Of a stretch of DNA of 64,000 nucleotides, positions 9,079-19,742 are shown in pieces. Position 1 is the stretch's first letter. The number at the start of each line of letters is the position of its first letter. The position numbers were made by a program, and so were the translations under genes. A model generated the notes under the pieces. That model searched no databases. It had not been told where the DNA came from and saw only the letters and a program-made list of their open reading frames with translations. Source of the stretch: Haloplanus sp. XH21 (lineage in GTDB: Archaea; Halobacteriota; Halobacteria; Halobacteriales; Haloferacaceae); contig NZ_JALLPL010000001.1 of assembly GCF_023276355.1 (NCBI RefSeq), positions 1,860,001-1,924,000 of the forward strand, given 5' to 3'.

Positions 9079-11259
9079 ATGACCGCGCCGACACAGCGGA
9101 ACCGCCTCGACGAGGAGGCCAGTCCGTATCTCGAACAACACGCGGACAACCCGGTCAACTGGCAGCCGTGGGACGAAACAGCGCTCGAAACCGCCCGCGA
9201 ACACGACGTGCCGATCTTTCTCTCGGTCGGCTACGCCGCCTGCCACTGGTGTCACGTGATGGAAGACGAGAGCTTTCAGGACGAGGAGGTGGCGGCGGTC
9301 CTCAACGAGCGGTTCGTCCCCATCAAGGTGGACCGCGAGGAGCGCCCGGATGTCGACAGCGTCTACCAGACCATCTGCCAACTGGTTTCGGGCGGTGGCG
9401 GCTGGCCCCTCTCGGTCTTCCTCACGCCCGAGGGCAAGCCGTTCTACGTGGGGACGTACTTCCCCCGCGAACCCCAGCGGGGTCGTCCCGGCTTCATGCA
9501 ACTGCTGAAAGACATCTCGAACTCGTGGAACGAGGACCGCGAGGAGATAGAGAACCGCGCCGACCAGTGGACGGCGGCGATCCGTGACGAACTCGAATCG
9601 ACGCCCGACCAGCCAGGAGGACCACCCGAATCCGACGTGCTGGGGTCGGCGACGGCGGCGGCGATCCGGAGCGCCGACCGCACCCACGGCGGGTTCGGCT
9701 CCGGCGGCCCGAAGTTCCCCCAGCCCCGACGGCTCGAACTGCTGCTCCGGGCGGCGACGCTCGACGGCGACGAGGCCGCGGGCGAAGTAGCGGGCGAGGC
9801 GCTCGACGCGATGGCGACCGGCGGCCTCTACGACCACGTGGGCGGCGGCTTCCACCGCTACGCCACCGACCGCGAGTGGACGGTGCCCCATTTCGAGAAG
9901 ATGCTCTACGACAACGCGGAACTCCCCCGCGTCTACCTCGAAGCGGCGCAGGCGGCGGGCGACGACCGCTACGCCCGAATCGCTCAGGAGACCATCGCCT
10001 TCCTCGAGCGCGAACTCCAGCACCCCGACGGAGGCTTCTTCAGCACGCTCGACGCCCAGAGCAAGCCGCCCGTGTCGCGGCGTGACGGCGACGAGGGAGG
10101 GAGCGAGGACGCGGAGGGCGCCTTCTACGTTTGGACGCCCGAGGAGGTCGACGACGCGGTGGCCGGTGACTCCATCGACGGCGTGGATAGCGAGACGGCG
10201 GCCGACCTGTTCTGTGACCGATACGGCGTCGAATCCGGCGGCAACTTCGAGGGCGGCACGACCGTGCTCACGGTCAGCGAGAGTTACGAGGACCTCGCCG
10301 AGGCGTACGACCTCTCGGTCGAGACGGTGGCGCGCGTGCTCATGACGGCGCGGACGCGGGCGTTCGACGCGCGGTCGGAGCGCCCCCGCCCGGCTCGCGA
10401 CGAGAAGGTGCTCGCGGGATGGAACGGCCTCGCGATTTCGGCCGTCGCCGCCGGCGCGCGCGTTCTCGACCCCGCGCTCGCGGAGACGGCGACCGACGCG
10501 CTCGGCTTCGTCCGTGAACATCTCTGGGACGAGGACGCGCAACGGCTCTCCCGGCGGTACAAGGGCGGAGATATCCAGGTCGACGGCTACCTTGACGACT
10601 ACGCCTTCCTTGCGCAGGGCGCGTTCGACTGCTATCAGGTCACCGGCGAGGTGGAGCATCTCGCCTTCGCCGTCGACCTCGCCCGTGTCATCCGGGCGGA
10701 GTTCTGGGACGCGGAGGCGGGCACGCTCTACTACACGCCCGAGAGCGGCGAGGGACTGGTGACCCGTCCCCAGGAGTTGAACGACCAGTCGACGCCGTCG
10801 AGTCTCGGTGCCGCGGCCAGCCTGTTCGACGATCTGGATCTCTTCCTGCCGAACGAGGACTTCGGGTCGATCACCGAGACGCTCCTGTCGACCCACGCCG
10901 ACCGCATCCGGAGCAGTCCGCTCGAACACGCGTCGCTCGTGCTCGCGGCGGACGCCCACACCCGTGGCCCGGTCGAACTGACGCTCGCTGCGGACGAAAT
11001 ACCCGAGTCGTGGTGGGAGACGCTCGCCGAGACGCCGCTTCCCGCGGGCGTCGTCGCGCCCCGGCCGGCCGCGGAGGCAGACCTCGATTCGTGGCTCGAC
11101 GCTCTCGGTATCGACGAAGTGCCGCCCATCTGGGCGAACCGCGAGGCACAGAACGGTGAGCCGACGGCCTACGCGTGCCGGTCGTTCACCTGCTCGCCGC
11201 CCCAGACCGATCTGGACGCGGCGCTGTCGTGGCTGTCGGAGAACGATAGGAGCGCTTGA
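9079..11259 (+). CDS. Thioredoxin-domain protein of the DUF255/YyaL (SPATA20) family
   Basis: The N-terminal thioredoxin-like domain carries the family signature ACHWCHVM (about residues 50-57) and VDREERPD. A six-hairpin-glycosidase-like (alpha/alpha) toroid fills the remainder, including PHFEKMLYDNA and the C-terminal YACRSFTCSPP. The family is widespread and poorly characterised; a thiol-dependent or carbohydrate role has been proposed. At 726 residues the length is normal. ATG 9079 follows a GTTTACC box at 9045-9052. The stop codon lies inside the left arm of a palindromic element shared with the convergent thioredoxin gene, so the last three codons before it (Arg-Ser-Ala) come from that element. 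Confidence 0.85.
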   Translation: MTAPTQRNRLDEEASPYLEQHADNPVNWQPWDETALETAREHDVPIFLSVGYAACHWCHVMEDESFQDEEVAAVLNERFVPIKVDREERPDVDSVYQTICQLVSGGGGWPLSVFLTPEGKPFYVGTYFPREPQRGRPGFMQLLKDISNSWNEDREEIENRADQWTAAIRDELESTPDQPGGPPESDVLGSATAAAIRSADRTHGGFGSGGPKFPQPRRLELLLRAATLDGDEAAGEVAGEALDAMATGGLYDHVGGGFHRYATDREWTVPHFEKMLYDNAELPRVYLEAAQAAGDDRYARIAQETIAFLERELQHPDGGFFSTLDAQSKPPVSRRDGDEGGSEDAEGAFYVWTPEEVDDAVAGDSIDGVDSETAADLFCDRYGVESGGNFEGGTTVLTVSESYEDLAEAYDLSVETVARVLMTARTRAFDARSERPRPARDEKVLAGWNGLAISAVAAGARVLDPALAETATDALGFVREHLWDEDAQRLSRRYKGGDIQVDGYLDDYAFLAQGAFDCYQVTGEVEHLAFAVDLARVIRAEFWDAEAGTLYYTPESGEGLVTRPQELNDQSTPSSLGAAASLFDDLDLFLPNEDFGSITETLLSTHADRIRSSPLEHASLVLAADAHTRGPVELTLAADEIPESWWETLAETPLPAGVVAPRPAAEADLDSWLDALGIDEVPPIWANREAQNGEPTAYACRSFTCSPPQTDLDAALSWLSENDRSA

Positions 11260-11325
11260 AACTCATCGCACACCCAATCCAGGACTCCGTACAAGTGGGT
11301 GTGTAGACAGTTTCAAGCGATACTA
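11247..11325. repeat. Stop-codon palindrome A (79 bp)
   Basis: This is a member of a dispersed palindrome family. The arms TAGGAGCGCTTGAAACTCAT and, read from the other end, TAGTATCGCTTGAAACTGTC pair except at the family's conserved mismatch block. The inner stem is CACACCCA/TGGGTGTG. The right end touches the TAA stop of the convergent thioredoxin gene (TTA at 11326). The left flank is CGA, so no target duplication is preserved, and the upstream gene now stops within the arm. Confidence 0.8.
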
Positions 11326-13833
<2,508 letters not shown>

Positions 13834-13866
13834 TCCATCACCGATTTAGGCGCCGGTCTCGAACCG

Positions 13867-14769
13867 ATGGCCATGCACGAGAGCATTCTCGACGCCATCG
13901 GCTCTCCGCTCGTCCGCATCGACTCCCCGCCGGAGACGACGGTGGCGGCGAAAATCGAGTCGAAAAACCCCGGTGGCTCCGCGAAGGACCGCCCAGCGAA
14001 GGCAATGGTCGAGGCGGCGGAGCGCGAGGGCGAACTCGAACCGGGCGACGCCATCGTCGAACCGACGAGCGGGAACACGGGCATCGGCCTTGCCGTCGTC
14101 GGCGCGGCCAAGGGCTACGACGTGACCGTCGTGATGCCCGAGTCGAAATCGCCGGAGCGGCGGGCGATCATGCGCGCCTACGGCGCCGACATCGAACTCG
14201 TCGACGGCGAGATGACCGAAGCGCGGGAGCGCGCCGACGAACTCGAGCGCGAGCAGGGAATGGTGCAGATGCACCAGTTCGAGAACCCCGCCAACCCCAA
14301 GGCGCATTACCGAACCACGGGCGAGGAGATCCTCGAACAGACCGACCGCCCCGTCGACGCGCTGGTCTGTGGCGTCGGCACCGGCGGCACCATCTCGGGG
14401 ACGGGCCGCCGGCTCAAGGAGACCTACCCCGATCTGACCGTCGTCGGCGTCCAGCCCGAATCGAACCAGTTTCTCACCGGCACGCCCGGCGATGACGATT
14501 TCCAGGGGATGGGTCCGGGCTTCATCGCCGAGAACGTCGACGTCGACCTCATCGACGACGTGGAGAGCGTCTCGCTTTCGGCCGCCGAGGAGGAGTGCCG
14601 GCGCCTCGCCCGCGAAGAGGGCATCCTCGTCGGGCAGTCGAGCGGCGCGTCGAGCCTCGGCGCGAAACGCGTCGCCGAGCGCCTCAGCGAAGTCGTCGAC
14701 GACCCGCTTGTCGTGACGGTGTTCTGGGACAGCGGCGAGCGGTACATGTCGACCGGGCTGTTCGACTGA
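13867..14769 (+). CDS. cysK: Cysteine synthase (O-acetylserine sulfhydrylase) or related PLP beta-family enzyme
   Basis: This fold-type II PLP enzyme would condense O-acetylserine (or O-phosphoserine) with sulfide to make cysteine. The PLP lysine lies in NPGGSAKDRPA, the substrate loop is PTSGNTGIGLA, the phosphate-binding loop is GVGTGGTISGTG and the C-terminal site is GQSSGAS. A second in-frame ATG at 13873 fits the ATTTAGG box at 13843-13849 slightly better (27 bp). The serine acetyltransferase partner is encoded at 53.3-54.2 kb. The TGA stop codon is followed directly by palindrome I, which was later split by an IS6-type unit. Confidence 0.9.
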   Translation: MAMHESILDAIGSPLVRIDSPPETTVAAKIESKNPGGSAKDRPAKAMVEAAEREGELEPGDAIVEPTSGNTGIGLAVVGAAKGYDVTVVMPESKSPERRAIMRAYGADIELVDGEMTEARERADELEREQGMVQMHQFENPANPKAHYRTTGEEILEQTDRPVDALVCGVGTGGTISGTGRRLKETYPDLTVVGVQPESNQFLTGTPGDDDFQGMGPGFIAENVDVDLIDDVESVSLSAAEEECRRLAREEGILVGQSSGASSLGAKRVAERLSEVVDDPLVVTVFWDSGERYMSTGLFD

Positions 14770-14780
14770 GACGGATCGTT
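14770..14780. repeat. Left fragment of stop-codon palindrome I
   Basis: GACGGATCGTT directly follows the cysK TGA. Joined to 15982-16047 it rebuilds a 77-bp family member. The last 8 bp (GGATCGTT, 14773-14780) are the target duplication of the IS6-type unit. Confidence 0.75.
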
Positions 14781-14905
14781 GGCTCTGTTGAAATCCTATT
14801 AGCGCGACACATACTTACTGAAACAGGCATCAGGTCGTATCTATGTGGCTGACTCGAATTGATCTTTGAGACGGGGGGTCGCGCTCGGAGTTGGTGAGGG
14901 AGATG

Positions 14906-15418
14906 TCACACCAACAGAACTATTCCGGCTATTAATGCGATGAAGGCCCCCCACGAAATCATGGCTCCCTTCCTTCCGCCAAGCTCGACAGCGACGATAC
15001 CAATAATACTCATCAGGACAACGGTCCACGTCTCTAAAGCACTCTGTTCTATTGCTCCTCCATTTTTACACTTATAGTATAGATACCCGGGGACGACTAA
15101 TCCAACGGGAAATGTAAGTAATGCGATGGCTCCAGCGCCCAACCATTGAAGTGGCGAATACTTATCAGTTAGCCCATAGTCTTTTGCCCTTATTTCCGCA
15201 GGTTTGGTTTCACCACAACTGGGGCACGCGTCATCCCCAACCGGAGTGCCACACTCCGGACAGTGTTCCCTCACGGTAGAACACGAGGGGCACAACCAAT
15301 CACCTTCGTCAAATTTTGTGTTGCAAGAAGAGCAGTGTTCGTCTATGATACCGCAATCCGGACATTTTAATCCGGACTCAATTTCAGTGCCGCAGTTCGG
15401 ACAGTATGTCGTACTCAT
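14906..15418 (-). CDS. Multi-zinc-ribbon membrane protein (transposon cargo)
   Basis: Three paired CxxC zinc-ribbon modules occupy residues about 5-75 (CPNCG...CPDCG, CSSCN...CPSCS, CPECG...CPSCG). A linker and three hydrophobic helices follow (about 90-170). It lies wholly within the IS6-type unit, directly downstream of a second zinc-ribbon gene. ATG 15418 is preferred over a TTG at 15427 that overlaps the upstream stop. The function is unknown; the zinc ribbons predict protein or nucleic-acid contacts at the membrane. Codon use is more A/T-rich than in the neighbouring chromosomal genes. Confidence 0.75.
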   Translation of the reverse strand: MSTTYCPNCGTEIESGLKCPDCGIIDEHCSSCNTKFDEGDWLCPSCSTVREHCPECGTPVGDDACPSCGETKPAEIRAKDYGLTDKYSPLQWLGAGAIALLTFPVGLVVPGYLYYKCKNGGAIEQSALETWTVVLMSIIGIVAVELGGRKGAMISWGAFIALIAGIVLLV

Positions 15419-15423
15419 TAGAA

Positions 15424-15777
15424 TCAATTAGTGAAGCTACTGAGCAGTTTCCCAAGTGCGTCAAAACTATCAACTTCTTTCACTTGGGCATTCCCGGGCA
15501 AAGCCGATATTTCTCCGGAGCCTGAGGAACTCGTCTCGATGTACTCAAGCCGTTCTGTGGGGTAAATTCTCTTCGAGCCATCCTCCATTCGGGCCCTGAT
15601 CCAGTTTCCACCCATTGATGGATAGCTGATACTCTTGCAGACGACAGGTTCCTCCTTTTCCCGAAGGTGGATCCGCGCCTCTTCTGTTGACTCAACACCT
15701 CCGACATCCGCACCACAATTACGACAAAAGTCCTCCGCATCTCCCACTTCACTGCCGCATTCTGGACACAGTGCCAT
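15424..15777 (-). CDS. Zinc-ribbon protein (transposon cargo)
   Basis: The 117-residue protein begins with a zinc ribbon (CPECGSEVGDAEDFCRNCG) followed by a compact domain of unknown type (SISYPSMGGNWIRARMEDGS). It is likely co-transcribed with the downstream zinc-ribbon membrane protein, separated by only 5 bp. ATG 15777 lies 27 bp from a TTTTATTACC box at 15799-15808, fitting a leaderless mRNA, so the cargo operon carries its own promoter inside the mobile unit. I do not recognise the C-terminal domain. Confidence 0.7.
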   Translation of the reverse strand: MALCPECGSEVGDAEDFCRNCGADVGGVESTEEARIHLREKEEPVVCKSISYPSMGGNWIRARMEDGSKRIYPTERLEYIETSSSGSGEISALPGNAQVKEVDSFDALGKLLSSFTN

Positions 15778-15981
15778 ACAGAAGCGGTTATTTCAGAGGT
15801 AATAAAACTGGGGACAGCGGTAACGTTCAGCCCAGCAGATTTTGTGAGACAGATCATAGCCGTCTCGACCTTTTGCTGCGGTCGCTCGCTTCGTTCGTTC
15901 GTGGTGAGTGGCTCGTCTGTACTGAGCGAACTCAGATCAGAATATGTCTCTTACTGAGGATTTCAACAGGTCCGGATCGTT

Positions 15982-16047
15982 GTAACTGTTTCCCGGTGGT
16001 TCACCGACCTCTCTTGGCGAATCATCGGTACCGACGTACGAACCGTC
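15982..16047. repeat. Right fragment of stop-codon palindrome I
   Basis: It continues the element begun after the cysK stop codon and contains GTAACTGTTTCCCGGTGGTT and a weaker right arm. The TGA at 16048-16050 matches the cysK TGA at 14767-14769, giving the family's 3-bp flanking duplication. The arms are more diverged than in other copies. Confidence 0.7.
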
Positions 16048-16052
16048 TGAGG

Positions 16053-16517
16053 TCATTCGCGACCGGGGTGATCGAACTCGGCCTCAGTCACGCGGACGAC
16101 GACGGTGTCGTCGACGGATCGGCGGTCGTACTCCGGCACGCCGCTGTCGGTCCGGGTGGCGTTCATCGGTTCGACGAGGCGGTCGTCGGCGAGGCCGTAC
16201 ACGCGGAGATACCGGCCGGTCGCCTCGGGCGACAGGTCGCCGTCGCGGACGGCGCTCGCCAGGTCACGAGAGAGCCACTCGTCGGTCGAGACGCTCGGTT
16301 CGCGGACGAACGCGGAGTCGACGAAGCGGACGAGATACCAGTTCAGATCGTTCAGAAGCGAGACTGCGGCGCCGAGGCTGACGGTGTCGACGGCGACGGA
16401 GTTCACGAACGGCTCGCGGAGGTCGTAGGTCGCGAGCGCCGCCCGCGCCGTCTCTCGCGAGAGCAGTTCGTACCGGAGGTCGACGTCGTCCGCGCCGACG
16501 AGACACACCTGCGTCAC
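16053..16517 (-). CDS. Haloarchaeal conserved protein (DUF5804-like)
   Basis: The 154-residue acidic protein has the conserved opening TQVCLVGADDVDLRYELLSR and YDLREPF, which I associate with the haloarchaeal DUF5804 family. The function is unknown. It begins 23 bp downstream of thiI in the same direction, so the two are probably co-transcribed; a link to tRNA thiolation is only a guess from this position. Its TGA lies 2 bp beyond the flanking duplication of palindrome I. Confidence 0.7.
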   Translation of the reverse strand: MTQVCLVGADDVDLRYELLSRETARAALATYDLREPFVNSVAVDTVSLGAAVSLLNDLNWYLVRFVDSAFVREPSVSTDEWLSRDLASAVRDGDLSPEATGRYLRVYGLADDRLVEPMNATRTDSGVPEYDRRSVDDTVVVRVTEAEFDHPGRE

Positions 16518-16540
16518 GAGCGGAGCATCGATACACTGGC

Positions 16541-17734
16541 CTAAAGCGGTTGCGACGATTCCGCGCCGACGATCCGCAGGTCGTCGACGGCGGCGGCCGC
16601 GCGGTCGAGGAAGCCGTCGGGTTCCGCGGCTTCGACGGCGGTCCGCGTCGCCCGCGTCTCGGGGAAGGGCGGATCGAGGCGTTCACAGCCGACCGGGATC
16701 GACGAGTCCTCGTAGGTGCCGATGGCGCGCGCTCGCTCCGTGATGTCGTGTTTGTCCCAGGCAAAGAGCGGGCGGTGGACGGGACAGTCGACCGCCGCGT
16801 CGGTGGCCGCGAGGTTGGCGGCGGTCTGACTCGACTTCTGGCCCATCGCCTCGCCGGTGACGACGCCGACGGCACCCTCGCGGTCCGCGACGGCCTCGCC
16901 GATCCGGAGGATGGCGCGCCGCCAGGAGAGCATGCGGGTGTCTTTCACGTCGTCGAGCAGCGTCGCCACGAGGTCGCCGCCGGGGACGACCCGGAGCCGG
17001 CAGTCGACGTTCGGGGCGTGGCGGGCGAGGGCGTCGACGGTCGCCGCCGCCCGCGCCTCGTGATCCGGGCCGCCGTAGGCGCCGAGACCGACGTACACCG
17101 GGATCACGGGCGCCCCGCGGCGCATCGCCTCGTAGGCCGCGACGGGAGAGTCGTGCCCCCCGCTGACGAGGGCGACGAGGGGATCCTGCGTGCCGAGCGG
17201 CAATCCGCCGGGACCCTCGTAGGTCGTCAGGGAGACGTGTGCTCGTTCGTCGCGCACCTCGACGTGGTAGGTGCGGTCGGGGTCGTCCAGGTCGACCGCG
17301 GCGTCGGTGGCTTGGCCGACGGCAGTCCCACCCTCGCGTTCGAGGTCGGGGCTGGAAAAGTGGTGCTCGTCGCCGCTACGGCGCGCGCGGACGGCGTAGG
17401 TGTCGACCGGCGGCGCGTCGCGAGCGAGGCCGTCGAGGACCGCGCGGATGGCGTCGAGGTCGGCCGGACATTCGACGGCGGGACGCGCCCAGACGACGCC
17501 CATCGCGTCGGCGGCGACCTGCGCGGCCCGGTCGGGGTCGGCGGCGTGGACGACGATCCGGGACCACTCCCGGTCGACGGTGGCGTCGACGCCGCGAGCG
17601 TCGAGGAGGGCAGCGACGTTGTCCCGGAGGCGTCGCGCCATCTTGACGCGCACCTCGCGGCTCTTGGTGCCGATGTCGCCGAAACTCACGAGGACGACAT
17701 CCGGCGAGGGGGCGGGGTTCGTATCGGGGGCCAC
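16541..17734 (-). CDS. thiI: tRNA 4-thiouridine synthase (THUMP + PP-loop)
   Basis: This enzyme adenylates tRNA uridine 8 for sulfur insertion and may also feed thiazole synthesis. An N-terminal ferredoxin-like region and THUMP domain (residues about 10-180) precede a PP-loop ATPase with SGGHDSPVAAY at about 190-200. A conserved C-terminal part includes GEAMGQKSSQT and PLFAWDKHDI. There is no C-terminal rhodanese domain, as is usual in archaea, so sulfur must come from another carrier. It is followed by the DUF5804-like gene. Confidence 0.92.
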   Translation of the reverse strand: MAPDTNPAPSPDVVLVSFGDIGTKSREVRVKMARRLRDNVAALLDARGVDATVDREWSRIVVHAADPDRAAQVAADAMGVVWARPAVECPADLDAIRAVLDGLARDAPPVDTYAVRARRSGDEHHFSSPDLEREGGTAVGQATDAAVDLDDPDRTYHVEVRDERAHVSLTTYEGPGGLPLGTQDPLVALVSGGHDSPVAAYEAMRRGAPVIPVYVGLGAYGGPDHEARAAATVDALARHAPNVDCRLRVVPGGDLVATLLDDVKDTRMLSWRRAILRIGEAVADREGAVGVVTGEAMGQKSSQTAANLAATDAAVDCPVHRPLFAWDKHDITERARAIGTYEDSSIPVGCERLDPPFPETRATRTAVEAAEPDGFLDRAAAAVDDLRIVGAESSQPL

Positions 17735-17810
17735 GGTTACGAGCAGCCTACGGCGCGAGAGTACTAGGGTGGTTCGATGCGCGGGCGAGACGCTCGACCC
17801 GCAGACAGTC

Positions 17811-19031
17811 TCAGAACGTGCGGATGTCGCCCTCGATCACGTCGCGGGTAACGTCGGTGACCCCGGCGAGTTCCTCGTCGATGATGGCCTCGACATCGCT
17901 CTCGATGTCGGCGAGGGCGACACCGTCCTCGGTGACGACCGAGGCGTCGGCGACGTGTGGGCGGTCGATGGGGCGCCCGATCTGGCTGAGCAGACGCACC
18001 CGCAGGTCGCGGATGCCGTCCACCTCGTCCACGACCGACGCCGCGATGCGCGTACTGAGGAGGTTGTAGATCTTCCCGATGTGGTTGACGGGGTTCTTGC
18101 CACTGGTGGCCTCCATGCTCATCGGGCGGTTGGGCGTGATGAGGCCGTTCGCGCGGTTACCCCGGCCGACGGAGCCGTCGTCACCCTGTTCGGCGCTTGT
18201 CCCCGTCGTCGTGAGGTAGATGGAGTCCGTGTCGTAGTCGTCGGCGGTGTTGACCTCGACGGCGACGCTCCGGTCGGTGTGGGACTCGGCGAGATCGGTG
18301 ACGGCCTCGCGGACGTCGGCCACCGCGTCGCGGTACGCCTCCATCCCGTCGAGATAGCGGTCGATCATCGCGGCCGCGACCGTGAGGTCGATGTGGTCGC
18401 CCTCGCGTTTGCCCATGATCTTCACGTCGGGGCCGAGTTCCGGGTGGCTGTCGGCGTACGGACCGTTGAGATACTCCTCGGCGTCGAGGACGATCCGCTC
18501 GGTCTCCGAGAGCGGCGCGTGAGCGACGCCGAAACTCGTGTCGTTGGCCATCGGCACGGCCGCGCCGTCCTCGCCGAAGACCGTTTGGAGGTCGCCGCTG
18601 CCCTCTCCGAGGCGGACATCGACCACCACGTCGGTGCCGAACTCGAGTTCGGGGACGGTCTTGGCCAGGTAGTCGCGGGCAGCCGACAGCGCCACCGAGT
18701 CGACGGGGAGAGTGTACTCGGTGCCGTCCGGCCCCTCGTACTGCCGGGTCGCCCGGCCGACGATCAACACGTGGATTGGTTCGATGACTTCGCCGCCGCC
18801 GAAGGCGGGGGCGGCGTTGCCCGCCGCCAACTGCGTCTCGTCGGTGTTGTAATGCAGTACCTCGCCGACACGTTCCAGATAGAGGTTCGAGAGGGCTCGC
18901 GAGACGCTCTCGGCGATGCCGTCACAGAGGGAGTCGGGATGGCCGACCCCTTTCCGCTCGACGATCTCCACCTCTTGATCTTCGACCGCGCGCCGATCGA
19001 CGGACTCGATCCGGATGTTCCGTTCGGTCAT
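17811..19031 (-). CDS. mat: Archaeal-type S-adenosylmethionine synthetase
   Basis: It makes S-adenosylmethionine from methionine and ATP. The archaeal MAT family signature is clear: [27 protein letters not shown], GREDxI-like [12 protein letters not shown] and [19 protein letters not shown]. At 406 residues the length is typical. The start at 19031 lies about 29 bp from a GTTATAGC box at 19057-19064. Methionine for this enzyme would come from the metE pair at 34.8-36.8 kb. Confidence 0.95.
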   Translation of the reverse strand: MTERNIRIESVDRRAVEDQEVEIVERKGVGHPDSLCDGIAESVSRALSNLYLERVGEVLHYNTDETQLAAGNAAPAFGGGEVIEPIHVLIVGRATRQYEGPDGTEYTLPVDSVALSAARDYLAKTVPELEFGTDVVVDVRLGEGSGDLQTVFGEDGAAVPMANDTSFGVAHAPLSETERIVLDAEEYLNGPYADSHPELGPDVKIMGKREGDHIDLTVAAAMIDRYLDGMEAYRDAVADVREAVTDLAESHTDRSVAVEVNTADDYDTDSIYLTTTGTSAEQGDDGSVGRGNRANGLITPNRPMSMEATSGKNPVNHIGKIYNLLSTRIAASVVDEVDGIRDLRVRLLSQIGRPIDRPHVADASVVTEDGVALADIESDVEAIIDEELAGVTDVTRDVIEGDIRTF

Positions 19032-19114
19032 TGCTCCCGAGTTCTCGCTGCCGGATGCTATAACTTGCGGAAACCTTTCGCGCCGATAGTATTACTGTAG
19101 GGTATAATCTCGGC

Positions 19115-19648
19115 CTACTCTAGAAGGAGTCCGAGATACGAGGTGCGGATCTGGTCGTCGGGGTCGAGGCCGAGTTCGCGGAGTCGCGCGGCCGCACCCT
19201 CACGGACCGGCTCGATGTCTCCTTCGGGCGCTTCGCGCTCGATTTCGACGAACTCGCCGAGGTCGGCGACGGTGTCCAGGGTGACGGTGTAACCGTCGAG
19301 CCGGTACCGGTCGCGCTCTTTTTCCACGATGGCGGCGGAGTCGAAGCCGAGCGCGCCCAGGATGTCGTTCATCTCGTCGCCGTCGTCCACGCCGGTCTCT
19401 AGCTCCCGGCGGGTTTTCGACGCCGCCTCGACGAGCGGTCCCTTGTAGGTGACCCGCGTCGCGGCGTCGCCGTCGCGCTCCTCGCGGCGAAGACGGAGGG
19501 CTTCGTCGGTCTCGCCGAAGTCGCGGTGGGGCGCGTCGTAGTAGGTATCGATCTGCGTGACCGTGCCGACGTGGGTCGCGTCGAGTGCCGACAGGCGCTC
19601 GCGAACCGCCTCGTGGGTCGCCCGCACTTTCATCTCGACTTCGTACAT
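19115..19648 (-). CDS. cyaB: CYTH-domain protein, class IV adenylate cyclase (CyaB) family
   Basis: The 177-residue CYTH tunnel-fold protein begins with the ExExK-like strand YEVEMKVRA and has QIDTYYDAPHRDF, ALRLRREE, RVTYKGP and KxRxE-like SKTRRELE. Family members cleave triphosphates (adenylate cyclase, thiamine or inorganic triphosphatase), and the archaeal substrate is usually unknown. ATG 19648 is chosen because homology starts there and an A/T box lies at about 19673-19679. It is divergent from the FKBP gene. Confidence 0.85.
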   Translation of the reverse strand: MYEVEMKVRATHEAVRERLSALDATHVGTVTQIDTYYDAPHRDFGETDEALRLRREERDGDAATRVTYKGPLVEAASKTRRELETGVDDGDEMNDILGALGFDSAAIVEKERDRYRLDGYTVTLDTVADLGEFVEIEREAPEGDIEPVREGAAARLRELGLDPDDQIRTSYLGLLLE

Positions 19649-19742
19649 GGCCGACCCGTCGCGTGCGGGGGCGAAAAAGTCCACCGAGTCGGGACAGACG
19701 GGAAACGTGATTCTTAAGGGTCGCACGGGAGTTGTGGCGTGT

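Larger units (their letters stand above)
14781..15973. mobile_element. IS6-type transposable unit carrying two zinc-ribbon genes, no transposase
   Basis: The 1,193-bp segment has 17-bp inverted ends: GGCTCTGTTGAAATCCT at 14781-14797 and its complement with two mismatches (GGACCTGTTGAAATCCT) at 15957-15973. It is flanked by the direct repeat GGATCGTT at 14773-14780 and 15974-15981. A GG..CTGTTG.AA terminus and an 8-bp duplication are hallmarks of IS6-family elements. Inside are two co-directional zinc-ribbon genes of visibly lower GC than the surroundings, and no DDE transposase. It interrupts palindrome I, so it arrived after the palindrome. It is best read as a non-autonomous cargo-bearing relative of a haloarchaeal IS6-family element. 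Confidence 0.8.

Noticed and set aside
14781-15973. Zinc-ribbon gene region as prophage or integrated plasmid
   Set aside because: No integrase, capsid or replication gene; the IS6-type ends and 8-bp duplication account for the segment fully.
19032-19114. Further palindrome or promoter between MAT and cyaB (AGTATTACTGTAGGGTATAAT)
   Set aside because: No second arm with the family mismatch block; both flanking genes run the same way and only MAT's own TATA box is convincing.
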